A stretch of 64,000 bases of DNA. It comes from Biscogniauxia marginata. Taxonomy: Eukaryota; Ascomycota; Sordariomycetes; Xylariales; Xylariaceae. Position numbers and translations under genes: made by a program. Shown here piece after piece: positions 11,706 through 24,900 of the stretch. The notes beneath the pieces were generated by a model that was not told where the DNA came from, did not search any database, and saw nothing but the letters and a program-made list of their open reading frames with translations. How positions within the stretch are numbered: the stretch's first letter is position 1; each line of letters starts with the position of its first letter. The DNA lies in the NCBI GenBank assembly GCA_022695795.1, contig MU404080.1, positions 124,001 to 188,000 of the forward strand. The letters run 5' to 3'.

Positions 11706-12570
11706 CTAGGCGGGTCCGCCAGCGCCGTCGGCGGGGCGACGGCCGCGGCCCTTCTCGGCCTCCGCGATCCCCCTCGCGCGGCGCACCTCCCCGAACACGG
11801 CGGCCAGCATCCAGAGCGCCCAGACGACGGCGGCGACGACCGAGTACGCGGCGACGGCGCCGCCGGACGCGCCGGCGAGCCCGAGCCCGAGCCCGCCGTT
11901 GACGATGCCGAGCGTGACGCCGGCGCGGCCGACCCAGAGGTGCGCGTGCGAGACGGCGGCGCGGCGGCCGAGACGCGCGAAGCGCCGGTGGTGCGCCCAG
12001 CCGAGGGCGGGCTGGACGAGGAGCAGCGCCGCGAGCACGACGGCGCCGACGATCGGGTGCGCTGCCACTACGACGCCGCCGCCGCCGCCGTCGCCGCCGC
12101 CGGTCCGCGGCGATCGCGGCGCCACCCGCACCAGGTAGATGCCGATCCCGGCGGCGGCGGCGTAGACGGCGCAGGCGAGGAGCTGGGCGAGCGCGTGCGC
12201 GGCCCACGAGGCGCCGCGGCGGACCAGGATCGCGCCGAGCGGGAACAGCGCCACGAAGGCGATTCCCGCCAGGACCCCGTGGGTGGCGCGCAGGCGCTGC
12301 GCTTGCGCTGTGTCGAAGTCTGCGCTGGTACTATCTCGGCCGTCCCACCATCCGGAGGAGGAGGAGGAGGAGCCGTCCGTCGTAGGGGCGCCGAAGGGGC
12401 CGCCCCAGGCGTGGGCGCTCGCGGCTAGAAGAGGGGGGGTACCGTGTCAGTTTGCTGTCTTGGGTTCTAGGTGGATGTGTGTGTAACATGGAAGTTCGGT
12501 ATATAGAGGGTGTATCTATATAATAGGACTTACCTAGAGCGAGCGCGTTAATAACCGTTGCCACTATCAT
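11706..12570 (-). CDS. Cytochrome b561-type integral membrane protein
   Basis: Two exons: a 37-nt first exon 12570-12534 with a GTAAGT donor, and 12424-11706; 251 residues. Joining them gives a signal sequence (MIVATVINALALAASAHA) that neither exon shows alone, which supports the model. Five hydrophobic segments follow, including GVLAGIAFVALFPLGAIL, AHPIVGAVVLAALLL and SHAHLWVGRAGVTLGIVNGG. Histidines in THGVLAG, AAHALAQ, AHPIVG and SHAHLW are the likely haem ligands of the b561/FRRS1-like core. No DOMON domain is present. A poly-Ser linker lies near residue 35 and a Gly/Asp-rich loop near 110. Likely transmembrane electron transfer (ascorbate or metal reductase type); substrate unknown. GC content is very high compared with neighbours. 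Confidence 0.8.
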
Positions 12571-14639
12571 CACAGATTTGTTATTTCTCTTCTCTCCCTG
12601 ATTTGATGGTATTTCGAACGAAATCTTTATAAGATGAAGGGGAAGAGTACGAAAAAAAAATAAAAGAGAGAAAGAAGGAAAATCGTCGACCCGAATGGAC
12701 CATGTGTGCGCAAGACGGACAAGTTGAACCCTGCGGCTTAGCGACGCTTCACCCTATTTTCGCAACCTTGTTTCCTCTTCTTTCCCACGGGACCGGGTTG
12801 GAGCTTGGGAGGGTTTTAAAGTCTCGGGACTGGGCGTTGGGGATGTCCATTCCCATCCCATCCATCCATCCAAAATATCCGTCGTCATACCTGCGACGAA
12901 GCAGGCAGGGACAGATACAGAACTTGGTCGCACCACCTGCGTAGCGAACAAGGCAAGTAAGTTGATTAGGTCCATCAAAACCATAGCTGGGTTCAACTCG
13001 GTACGCGGCAAAGAGGCGTAGATGGGGAAGATGGGGGAGAAAAGGGGGGGGGCGCCTTCGGTCCCGAAGTTCTGAGAGAGATATCATAACATCGTACATA
13101 GTGCACGTCCCAGAAAACGCCGTGTCACCGATGATGAACCTGTAAAAAGGTCCGCGAAGAATACGAACCAACGGCAGTGCTCTCTCCTCGTTTTGTCCTC
13201 TGCAACGAATTCGATTAATCCAGGCTTGTTCGCGGGTGTTATCTTGGAACGGCATATACCTACTACCTACATAGGTAGTAAGTAACCTAAGATTCTTGCA
13301 TACGTACCTCTGTGATATACATGTGTGTCATCTCGGCGATCACCCTAAGGTTTCAACGCGCTGAACCTTGACGATATAACAGAGCCTGCAGTTCACTCAC
13401 TGGTAACCTCCCCTGATTACTTGGTGTAAAGCAGTTCTTGCCTCTACTGATAGTCATATTGTTCGTCCACTATTTCACTATACATCTAGCCACACTTATC
13501 TTGGCTGGTGACAAACACGGTCTCTCAACAACACATATCATTCACTTGTGAATAGATCTACCTCTTTACCGGTAACCCCGGCGCGAGAACTCGATATATG
13601 TTGATATTTCGTCACTTTTAATTTATTTCGTCCACTACGCCTCGCTGCGAGAGTCCTGCATCTAGTTCATCCTGGATTACCTAGCATTAGACGTAACCTT
13701 ATATTCAAACCCTAAAGCTTCTTCCTTCTCCAAAGAACATAATCTGGTATGTGGTAAGCATAGTTATTGCCAGATGACCTTAACATAGAAAGATTGCAGG
13801 ACTTGAACTAAGGCACGTAGAAAAGCAAGCAGATCAAGGGTATCAAAGCGAAGGACAAGCACTCTACATAAGCACGGAACGAATTATTTTTCACAACGCG
13901 ATGTATTGACTAAAAAGGAAAACAGACCGACGACGAAACTAACGCGCGGAAAATGAGTTGGGAGGAAGCACTCCACCAAAGCAACGTCCATGCGCAACGA
14001 ACCGTTCCATTCCACCGCCGAAACCAGGAGCAGCTGCAGGGGAAATCTGATGCGCGTAGAAGGTAGGCGAATATAGGCATTCGCCAAGACAACTAATTGC
14101 ACGAGGGAGAAACCCAGATTTGTGCTTGAATTTGGAAGGTCGACCACGTATCATCATTGCTGGTATCGCGCTGGCCAAGGCTGGGTGTTTATCGCCAGCG
14201 AGATGACGGAACGACAGGAGTACGCCGAAACTTTGTGGGGGCCAAATATGACGTCGAATAGCATAAGCTCGGAAGCATCAATCAATGTTGTGACGGGGAG
14301 CATAAAGCAGTTGCAAACCATCCCAGAGTCCGATCGAGACATCTCGGAACTATAAGCTGCAGATATTACCGCGGAAATGGCATGTCGGTCAGGTCGAAAG
14401 AAGGAAAAAAAAGAAAAGGGAGAAATCATGACGTGTAAATCGTCATCATTGCAAGTGATGTGAGAGTCGTACACATTTCCCGCCGCAGCGCCAGCTTTTG
14501 GTGTGAAGGCAACGCAATCGAAAGAAACCTCATTCCCGTGATCCGAAACAAGACCAGAGATATCGATGCAGAAGTCAAATGGCCAGGCCGAAACGCCAAC
14601 AACGCAAGACGCCAGTATGCAGGTTCGGTGCAACGAGGT
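12571..14639. other. Intergenic, no convincing gene
   Basis: About 2 kb between the cytochrome b561 gene and the RNA-binding protein gene, both on the minus strand. A 168-codon minus-strand frame at 12749-13255 has no family resemblance and biased simple-sequence content. The right end (about 14150-14639) may be the 3' untranslated region of the RNA-binding protein gene. Confidence 0.5.
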
Positions 14640-16345
14640 TCACTTCAGCGCCATCGCCACCTGCTCGTCAGGACGGCCAGGTTGCTCTCGGTGCTGTCCG
14701 AATCCAAATTACTATTTAACGGATTAGCTTTGGCCAGATTGGACGAAGATGATATGCCGAATTTCGTACCTGAGGGCCCAGGCCACCACCAGGAGGACCC
14801 TGATGACCACCATTACCGCCGAAACCCGAACCACCGAAGGGGCCGGGGCCAGGAGGGCCGGGGGGACCAGGGGGACCAGGAGGACCCGGGGGGAAGTAGT
14901 GCGGGGGCGGAGGTGCGGGACGGTAAGGAGTGCCTACACCTGAGTTGTTCTGGGAACGACCCCAAGACAGACGAACGCGCGAATTGCCAATCGGATAGCC
15001 TTGCATCTGGTTAATCGCCATCTCGGCGGCATGGCGATGCACGAATTGGACAAATCCGCATCCTTTTCCAGGCGGAATCTTCACATATGTGATCTCGCCA
15101 AAGCCTTGGAAGAAGGAGCGGAGCTCGTCCTCCGTTACGTATCCTGAAAGCCCACCAACAAACACCGTGGTATTATTGGGGTCAGTAAACTGGTTCATCG
15201 TCATGGGGTTGAAAGTCCCAGCCGGCTGGAAACCATAGCTAGCCTGCTGAGGCACCCATTGTGCACCGCCCATACCGCCACCGCCACCGCCACCTTGGTG
15301 AGGAACTTGCGGTTGCTGCATCATCTGCTGTCCGCCATACTGGTTGAACTGGTTGTTCTGGTGACTTCTGATACACAAGTTAGCATTAAAAGATCAGAAG
15401 CCATCAACTTTCCACCATTATCTGTAGTAACTCACCTGTTCTTAGGAGTGGCAGGCGAAACGCGCATTGGACGGTTACCACAATAGACACCCTGCATCTC
15501 AACTAGAGCACGCTGCTGGTCCTGCTCGTCGGAAAAGCGCACGAAACCATATCCGCGGGACTGTCCGGTCTGCTGGTCCGTCATGATCTTGGCAGATTTG
15601 CAGGAGGGGAAGCGGGCTTGGAATAAGGCAACCAATACAAATTCGTTAACCTCGTGTCCCAGATCGCCTACAAAAATCGAGTACTCCGGGCTGCGATCGT
15701 CACGACGATCGACCAGACCACCACCCGAGGCCCAGTTTAGACGAAAAGCTCGGTCAGTATTCGGGACGGGCGTTCCGTTCAACTGCAACGCCTTCTGAGC
15801 GGCTTCGGGACCACTGAATTCAACGAAGCAGTATCCGGCGTTCCTGTTCTAGTATAAGCGACGGCGCGCTAAGGGTGCGACGCATTGTGCGTGAAAACGA
15901 AAGTTCCATGGTGAGGTCACATGTGGGGAAAGGGGATATAAATTCATGTGTTCAAGATCGTAATAAATCAAAATGCTGGTGGTGACTATACCCGGAATGG
16001 CGATCTCTGATGATCTTAACCTGAACATTCTCATTCATGGAGGACTGGAAGACGGTACGAATGAAACCTTCATCCATCCACCCAGCGAGTTCGCCCATCC
16101 TATAAACTTATTAGAGTCCATGTAACCATGTAGATCTAAACCTCACAAACGTACCAAAGAGTTTGGCGCGCAGAATCGGACGAATATGAAGGCGCGATAT
16201 CTCCGCCGCCTTGGCCGTTAGTGGGAGCCATTGGCAGACCAGTAGGCTGGATGCCAGGAGCACCGGCTCCTTGAGAGCCAGCATCGCCTTGAGAGCCGGA
16301 GCCGTTGGAAGGCGGTTTTCCGTTGTAAGAATTGAATCCGTCCAT
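14640..16345 (-). CDS. RNA-binding protein with three RRMs, NAM8/CSX1 family
   Basis: Exons 16345-16155, 16099-15992, 15843-15436, 15367-14770 and probably 14693-14640; 452 residues. RRM1 spans exons 1-3 (WMGELAGWMDEGFIRTVF, GYCFVEF), RRM2 is in exon 3 (SIFVGDLGHEV, SRGYGFVRF), and RRM3 is in exon 4 after a Gln-rich linker (TTVFVGGLSGYVTEDEL, GCGFVQF). The C-terminus is a Pro/Gly-rich tail with GPP repeats. This order and spacing fits fungal NAM8/Csx1/TIA-1-like factors in U1 snRNP splicing or mRNA stability. The last exon is a choice: reading through the GTACGA donor also stays open, to a stop at 14716, and by coincidence gives the same length. I prefer splicing because the read-through contains a GCTAATC branch-like site. 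The gene follows almost 10 kb without coding sequence, so a long leader is possible. Confidence 0.85.
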
Positions 16346-16479
16346 CGTGATCTAGGTTTGGAGAAGTCAGAAAATGCCAATAGTGAGAAATGGTCTGAAT
16401 TATGGAGATGTGGTGGTGGCTATGCATGTGTGTGTAAGTGGGGAATAGAGTTTAGGTGAGGGCAGGTGTAGGTGGGGCC

Positions 16480-16653
16480 GAGGACTTGGCGATTAGTTTC
16501 GAAATCCCACAAGGCTAGATACCCCAGGATGAGTGGTTGTTTCGATTTTTTTAACTGCACGGGCCACCGCACAGTGACTTCGCAACTAGTTCCGTAGTCT
16601 ACAGCGCACAGACCACAGCGACTTCACAACTAGTTTCGAAGTCCCCGCGCACA
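16480..16653. repeat. Degenerate direct repeats upstream of NAM8-like gene
   Basis: Two copies of a roughly 43-bp unit lie at about 16567-16610 and 16611-16653, sharing GACTTC, AACTAGTT and CGAAGTC/CGTAGTC blocks. A weaker third copy containing ATTAGTTTCGAAATCCC lies near 16485. Function unknown. Confidence 0.45.
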
Positions 16654-19600
16654 CGCCACTTTCCGAAATAGGCAGTAGAGAATGATCATCCACCACGTTT
16701 TCAGGTAGCACGCGAGTGTGCACATGATGAGCTCTCTTTTGCACATGTATATGATTTTGATGAATCGGGATGCCAGTATATGCGCCAGGGTAAGGAACAA
16801 AGATTGAGGTTCCACCGTAACAAAGTAGTACTCACCAATTTATGGAAATTGATAGGGTGCTGAAGAATTGTCCGGATCTGAATAAAATATGTTAGAGGGG
16901 AACTGCGTAAGACCGGACACGACAACAGTGGTTTTCAAAACAGTTCGCACGAGCTTCCATGAGAGCCGTTGTATTTAGTGGATGAGAAGGTGAGGTAGTG
17001 ACTAGACGTAAAACCAATGCGTATGGATAAGTTGAAGGACAAAAGTTGATAGAGATCAACAATATTGCGAAGGTGTGACCTTGTACAAACCTACGAAGTA
17101 CGCCAGAAATAGCGGGATGGTCTGGATTTAGGAGAAGACGCACAACTTGGAAAGCACACAGGAAACTTGGGAAGAGCAGAGGAGAGGTAGGAGATGAGGA
17201 AGGACATGGAAACGTACCAAGTTGAATTTTAGGATACTAAAGAAGACTACTAGATCTCAACCGCTGATTTCTACTGAATTTTCAGAAGTTGGTTCGGGTA
17301 TGGTGTCTGGCTGAGGTTAGAGTACTTCCTGTGATGAAGGAGAATTGCACTGAAAGGGTTTTATCAGACAGTTTTATCGAAAAAGGCAATCAGTTGAGTT
17401 GAGAAAGAATGAATAAAACACATTGATTGAGAAAACGTAGAAAAATGAGAACAATGCATTAGTGGTCTGTGCTTGTTGAGGAAGAAAAGAGGAAGAATAA
17501 TAGAGGTCAATAGACACAGGAGGTTTTAGCACCTATTATGCATAGGTAATACAATCAGATACAGCGGATATATCAAAGACCCAAGAACAATACCGAAAAA
17601 AAAGTAGATAACTCACTAGATGTGTTCGTGATCGGGAGAAGGACTATTTAATTGTCCGGGAGAGAAGTCTGCTCCTCAATAGTCAGTATGTAGTGGTTTC
17701 CAAAGCTAGCTTGATAGCTAAATACAGCGAGTGTCCTCAGGACTGCAAGATGCGGATGGGGGCTGGGTATGCGCGGTAGATCGTGACAAGAAGGTGAATA
17801 CTAGGGAATATGACTTGGTGTGCTTGTAAAGGAGGTGAAGGTATGAATGTGTCTCAGATGATGGGGGCTTAGGATCTTCGCTGAACTAGTCCCTCAGTGC
17901 GCCTGCTCATATATCTAGGAATCCGAATAACGAGGAAAGTAGGCCTAGAGGTACTAGAAGGAATCATGAGGTCTCTTTGAACATACCAGGACTAAATCTT
18001 GATGATACAACCGTGAGCAACACACTTGGTGCCTGACTGAAGATCAAGTTCGGTTGGAATCGAATATTGTCCACAAGGTGTTGACTGAGAATTGTATCGA
18101 GTAAAACTCGAATTTGTGGATTGAGATTTTTCGTGAGGACTGGTTCCAACATTGGTTAGTAAATGAGTGAATGAAGTAAGCGATAAAAATAATGGCCGGG
18201 CAAATCATGACCCATTGTAGCTTTGTCCAGCAGAGCATAGACCATCTGAGAGCACTTGCTCTGAGGAACAAGCAACCAACTAGTGGAATTCTCAAGGGCT
18301 GATCGGATCTCTCATTAAGAGCTGAGTACACCATGAGAATGCAACTGGCAACTTTGCAGATGAATCTTAAGGCCGATATATGATTGCTGTTGCCGTCTCC
18401 AAAGCCTAATCTGCGCTGTCGTGAATACCTTGCCAAGTTGAGCAAAAAGTGTTGGTGACAGTGGCTTTTAACATTATGGCTAGCATAATATTTGCAGCCA
18501 ATTTTGTACTGTAAGATAAAGGGGCAGATGTGAAGCAATGTCGTGTTATAAAGTGGACAGAACGTTAATATAGTCAATCTTGTTCATTCTGCAAAGGGAA
18601 GTCTCCAGGGGGGATACACTCGCCGCCAACTCTCTCGTCCTGCCCAGAGTTTTCGTCCACATTGCCTAGTTGCATATCTTACAAGACCATAATTTAAGAT
18701 CTTGACCAAAAATTGCATGTGAAATATGCAACCAATAAAGCATTCAGTGACACACTTATCACTAGACATAGCAGACTTGGGACAAGGCTCTCTTTAACCG
18801 CTGTAAGGAAGGGGTGACGATGGTGATACCACGTGATTTGTGCTTCTGATCACGAGCAGAATGGTGAAGGGGCTAGAACCACACAGTTCTCAAAGGGCCT
18901 CATTGGGGTTCTTCCCGATCAAAGTTGTGCAAATGTAGGCTTCCATGCTGCCAAGGAGCGTGCAATGGAGCTTTGTAAATTTGATGCACTTGCGAAATTT
19001 CCGTTGAGGAAAGGAGCAAGAATGAATGACAGAAATATCGAGAATAGAGGATGGAATCCAAGTATGAATAGACAAAAAAATGATGGAAACTCACATTCGG
19101 AAACAGATCGAATTGACTGATATCCAGACCCTGTAAATCAGAGACCAGCAATGAACGCCGACGCCCCAAAGATTCTTGCCTGAATGCAAATGGGAATGCA
19201 GAGGTGGACAACCGAGGTCGTGTCTGAACTTTTCCGTTTTGCCGACTAGAGACTAAGGACACTCGAACGAGGGCGGTGAAACCGAAACGTCAAGTATGGG
19301 TTCGGTCAGGATTCCGACAACCTAAATGTTCATGTGAGTATAAAGAATCTAGAGATATTCAGAGTAATATGATGCCAGTGTCTTCAGCGTTCGAACTCCT
19401 AATATGCGGTTATGTTCTTTGGTTAGTCAAAGTAGCGAGACGTTCATGTGCCTAAAGCCATAAAGGCGAGTGTCCGGGGATGTCCACGTCTTTCTGGAAG
19501 AATTTTTGTGATAGGTAAGGAAGATTGCGATTTTTCAGATCTGACTTCCAATATGGTAACCAGAAGACTGCACGACTACCTCAAGGATTGAAAATCTGCA

Positions 19601-21429
19601 TTCAGAGATATGTGGGTGGATTGCGGCGATGTGCACAGAGGAGATGGCAGATGACGATTTTGAGAGCTGCCAGAGTGTGGTGCAGGTGAGGAGAGCAGAG
19701 CAAGATCTTGGAGCTACAAGATAAAATGTCAGTCAAGAGTTATCATACTGGATTCAGGGAAACGTGGTACAAAAGTGAGAAAGGAAATAGTGCTGAAGAT
19801 GTTACGGTGGGAATAATGTGGCAAACATTTATGACATGGAACTTGGACCGTTTTAATGCCCCAAGTTCCTGCAGTGTTGATGGGTTGAGAGATACCATAA
19901 TGTAGAGATCTAGGTAGATATATGCTAAGGTCAAGCTTGGTGTTGGAAAGGAATCGGTGATCACCTAAGAACCATGTCGCATTTGCATAGTTGTGGAAAT
20001 GACGAACTCACCATAACAATATTTAAAAGTGCTAGTTGCCCAATCTACGGGCAGAAAGCATGCTAGAGGATCTTGATGCAACAGAGGACCCTCCTTCTAG
20101 TCGCGTAGCATTGATGCGCTTGGCCCCGACTTTGATGTAGGCGATATTCAACTGGTGTAAAGCGAGTCGAGAGCCGCGTGTTCCAACATGTTGGCTGCAT
20201 CGCAGTGATGGAAGAGCTTGATTTCGGTCACCACCCCTTTGGTCAATACGTCAAAACATTGCGTCTTCCCGTAGAGATCAGTCGAATTCCCATAAGGATG
20301 GTAGAGAAATTGTCATCATAGCGATTGGCGGTAGACTCCCATATGATGATGCATAACTTTCCTTGGTCCGGGGAAAGAGGAAAACGCGCAAACAGTATCA
20401 CGCTCCCCGCATCGTCATCATCGTCTCCACCCCCAAATCTTTGCCAACCTAATATTGTGGCATCAAGAAGCATAGCATGAGATGGTCGCATAAAACACCT
20501 TAAAATCTAGCGAGCAGATTTAAGGTTAGGTATCCGTGCGATTTGGATATTCCAGGGCCCTCAACATATCAACTTCGGGGCATTGGGCCTGAAGTAGTGT
20601 CCGGCTTATGGAATGCGTAGCATGTCTTATAAAGTGAGCCCACCAGCCAGAAAGATTCGCTTCAAGCTCACTACACAATATCGACGGCATGGTAGGTATT
20701 GTCGACCCTTAAATCCCGCTGACGAAGACATCTAATCCCCAAATCTATCGTTATTAGGGATGTGTGGTCGGACTGGAAGTGGGGCCGATCGCCAGAAGAT
20801 TTTCAACAGCCTAGTCGATCGAGTGTTTGCATGATCGTAAAAGTTCTAGGATGCGGGGCATTTGGACGTCGAATAATCGCACCGTCGTTTGCTTGATCGA
20901 GGGGGTCGCAAGGGCGCTGCTACTCGGGGCAGGCCTCGGTTGCTGTTGCGAACAAGAGATGACGATTCAATTTGGTGTTTTCGCGGGGTCAGGTAGCTCG
21001 AGCTCGATGACGCAGTTCTCGGGGATGGGGATCCGAGGTCGATCCGCAACCGTGGGAGTGTGTAGTAGATTCGGTTCCAACCACCCGCCAGGCTCCGGCT
21101 GAACAGAGGGCGGGCTGCAACCGAGCAACATCAATGCCATCGCTCGCACGCGGCAGTCCGGAATGATCGGTTGCGAGTTCGAACGCTGAAGAGCACGACG
21201 GCGCAAGAGATAGTAAAGGAAAAACAGGGGTGTCACTTACTTTTGGGCACCAATTGGATCAAACAGCGAAAGCAGCAGAGACGCAGCGCCTTGACAAGTT
21301 CCAGCTCAAGACCCAAGGGCACAACGAAATGTCTTGGATAGCGACGACTGACGTGCCTATGCAACACCTGGGCTACAAATTGCGCCGCCCAAATTACTGG
21401 GGAATCGAAGAGGATTTGGACGTAAAACC

Positions 21430-21910
21430 CGCAGTGGACCTTTTTCTTTTTTTTTCTTCTCTCCGCGCGACGATGCGATTGACGAAGGATGAGATATCGG
21501 GAAGGACCGCGCGCGCACACAAAAAACAGCCGGCACGAAAGGATGCTTCTTGCAAAACGCACGCAACCAACGAACTCGAGTAGCGGACGGAGGGGAGAGG
21601 GTTAACTGGTGGGAATTAGTGATGGGGAGAAGAGAGGAAGAAGAAAAAAAGAGAGTGGAGGGTGAGAGAAGAGACAAGGAGAATAAAAAACGAGCAAGAA
21701 AAACGCAAAAGCAGACAGGACAACGATGGTGCTGGTTTGGTTTGCGTGTGTGGTGGATGTGTGTGAGTGGGAAAAGGATGGGAATTGGATTGGGTTTCTT
21801 GGGCCCGTTGGGTGGAGGGGGAGGCAACAGGTGGAGCTGCTACCAGCCAGGGCCTGGGCCGGAGCAAAGTTTTTTTTTCTTTTTCTTTTTTTCTTCTCTT
21901 TCTTGCTTTG
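21430..21910 (-). promoter_or_regulatory. Pyrimidine-rich tract, possible promoter or leader
   Basis: On the minus strand this stretch is almost all C and T over several hundred bases, a composition common in promoters and 5' leaders of strongly expressed filamentous-fungal genes. It faces the NAM8-like gene about 5 kb away, with no nearer coding start. It may start a long spliced leader or an independent non-coding RNA; neither can be shown from sequence. Confidence 0.3.
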
Positions 21911-24900
21911 CACGCTCTGGCTACAGTCTCTGCAGGCCCTTGCCAGGTGCATTTGCAACTAGGTGAATGAACTCTAAAAATAAAAATAAAAATAAAAACT
22001 CAAGTCTTTCCCGTTAGCCACTAATAACGTTGACTAGAGCCCCGCTAGCGGCCAAACCAATACCTAAACTACCTAGCCCACTAGAGGCCGACGGCGCCGT
22101 GCAGCACGTCAGGCAGGCAGCTAAGGTACCTAAGGCGCAGTAGGTACGAGAAGATGGCGTATACAACATGTACGGGCATGTGAGCAACACGCACATCAAC
22201 TTGCCCTAATAAGGTACGGAATAGGTACAGGCCCAATGTAAGGTACATACAATACCTACACACCTAACCTACGTGTATGCACATCCCGAGTTAATTTCAA
22301 GCGGCAGGTATCGTGCATAGCATATGTTTAATGTCTTAGAGATACTGTATAGATGGTACTTGATGGCACGCATAATTTCGACTACCTCAGTTGAACCGGG
22401 ACACATCGAAATGGAGTATGTTCAGACGAGACAACACACGGGTGCTGGGCGTCATACCCAACCAAGTAACATTGCATCGCCCGTGTGTATCCTGTAGGTC
22501 AGTCAGGTTTCCCAACTCCCCGTGCAGGGCCTGACGGCAACACGTGAAACCAAAATATTCCCAGTGCATCAGTAAGTCATTTGGTCCGCCAGAATAACTA
22601 CTGATGTTTATGTTAGGTGACGGAAGGAAGATGACATTGCGGTCGGGTCGGGATATGAGAAAGAAATTACGTGTTTCAACGTTCATGATGTATGTATGTA
22701 AACAGCTCTGGGCTTGCAGCAGAGCTTTCCACGTCTACATCAAAGCTTCGACGCAGTCAACAATGCCTCGAAAAATCCCCCAACTCTACGTTGGTGCTTT
22801 GTTGCTCTTGATGGTGTGTCCCTAGAAGTTTAGCTCCCCAGCGTTAATTGGTTTTATGATAGACCGCAACCTGAGCCATGCGTCATTGAGAGCCTATAGT
22901 GTAGCACTATCAGAAAGCAGAACAACAACGTTAACAACAGTTGGCACGATAAAAAGCGAATAAGGGGTCCTTGCGCTACATAGTACATGTATAGATTATA
23001 ATAGGCGGCCATTGAAACGTATGTGTGTGTACAAGTAAGTCTGTGCTGTGTAGGTAAGATTATCGGTCCTGATTGGTAGGCATACCAGCTACCAGGTTGA
23101 ATGAATATCACTAGACTACCAGCTAACACTTCAGCTGACATGGGAGTCATGTGAAGTTGCTGGTCGAATCCGATTCTGCCGGTTCTGCTTGCTTCTGATG
23201 TTTGATTTTGTGTCAGAGATACGCGAAGAAGAAAAAAGGAACAAAAAATAATTTGAATAGCCAGAAAATATCTGATTCATCATGTTGTGTAAAGAAATTG
23301 ACAGAATGGTAGTACTTACTTGATACATGTTGTTTGCTTCCACTGCCTACAGTATGCAGACTACCTATGTATCCCGTCAGCATTTCTGCAGTCGTTGTTG
23401 GGGGGCTTGCTGCAACCCGTTCTAATCTCCCCCCCAAGGGACTCTGTTCCTCGTTCCTCTGCATGTCTCGTTTCGAAATATGGTATTCTCCACGAATCTG
23501 CAGAGCAGGTAAGGCCCGACGATCTGCAGCATCTTGTTCTTTCTTTTCTTCTTTTTTCCCTTTTTTTCTTCTTCCCTTTCCTTCTTTATCTATCGCCACC
23601 CATCCCACTAGTGTGTTGATTTGAATTCTGTGAATCTTGATGTACTACTCACAAGCAATCTTGCGAACGGTTGTCTTGAGAGTTTAGAGCACATCCTCTC
23701 ACCAAGCCAGTGTTCCCAGCTAAGCGGGCAAGCGGCGACGATTGGTTGAGGATCCCCGTGAACTACTAGGCTTGCGGAGGCCTCTACTATCCCCGTGATG
23801 ATATGCCGGCTTCAAACCATGTCACTTACCATTATGTAGACTTAGATTAACGTTTGACTAGCATCGCATGTATATACTAGGCATATAGTCCTCCGAATAA
23901 CATACTTGGTGTAGAAATACCATGTAACCCCGTGGGCACGGTGCCAGCTTACATAGCACGCAATCGTGCACCGATCTTTCCACGTGTGCGAAAGAAAAAG
24001 CCAACGAAATGATTAAAATCTGGGCCCGGATCTTGAATCAGAGCATGGCCCTCGTCAGCCCGGGCACCGGGAAATGCGACGATCTGCAAGACCCCTGTCT
24101 GCCCTGGCTGATTGCCAAACGAAGAGCTTTCAGTGGTGGTATTTAGCCTTAGCTGGATTCTTCGGCGTCGCGGCGAATCGGAATACGATATCAGCCATCC
24201 TCCTCACCTAAGGAGCAACATTGACATTGTGACCTGCTTGCATTATGAGATATACACGTGGACCTTCGATTCGAATCAACCTTATAAAGTTTCTATCTTC
24301 GATTAGCTTATTTATCAGGGCATTGGGTATGTATATGTCGGTAACCTTACTATCCATCTCATCTCATGCCATCCCGTCTTCAGCTCGACCCGGAGCGAGA
24401 CAGTACGGGGTACCTTAACAGTCTGGGGGTGGGCGTTAGTCTATCATCGCGTCTGGCTAACGAAAAACCTTCATCCTTGCGCCTTTTTCATTTTTTGCCC
24501 GGCCCGCAATGCAATTACGCACATGCGAGTAGCCACTTGGCCCACTATCAGAACCCCGAATGTCAGTCGCCCACACAAAATAGTGTAGGTACATAACATC
24601 TTCCTCGGTTGTCTGGTCGTCTTAAGTTGAGGGGTACGAGCACAAATTATGTTTCCGCCGTCCTTGTGGTCGACGAGACGTAAATCGCTGTCGATCATAA
24701 GATATAGGTTCGGCATTGGCTTGGTGCTGCGATCGTTACTCCTGGTGTAGGCACGGAGTAGATAACGCTCTATCAACGAGCAACGAAGCTTCCTAGCTGC
24801 CAAGATGAGCACGGAATGGATCCATCGATCCGCACGGTCTTGATTTGGCAGAACCTTGAGACGGGAACACACTAGGTACTGTAGGGCCTATGCTCTCATC

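Noticed and set aside
11899..12428. Plus-strand frames opposite the cytochrome b561 gene
   Set aside because: Arise from GC-rich codon bias of the minus-strand gene, whose signal peptide and membrane segments are convincing.
12749..13255. 168-codon minus-strand frame
   Set aside because: No domain, no spliced continuation and simple-sequence content; could be an orphan, but the evidence is too thin.
18044..18577. 177-codon minus-strand frame in the gene-free block
   Set aside because: Composition looks random for AT-neutral DNA (many Cys, Phe and Ile), with no motif or convincing signal.
21357..21827. 156-codon minus-strand frame rich in Pro, Ser, Leu and Phe
   Set aside because: Product of the pyrimidine-rich tract rather than a protein; no conserved pattern.
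16830..23319. Minus-strand GTGAGT/GTAAGT donor-like sites (16835, 17616, 19094, 20011, 21240, 23319) as proof of a spliced leader
   Set aside because: Similar hexamers also occur on the plus strand in the same block and the count is not clearly above chance.
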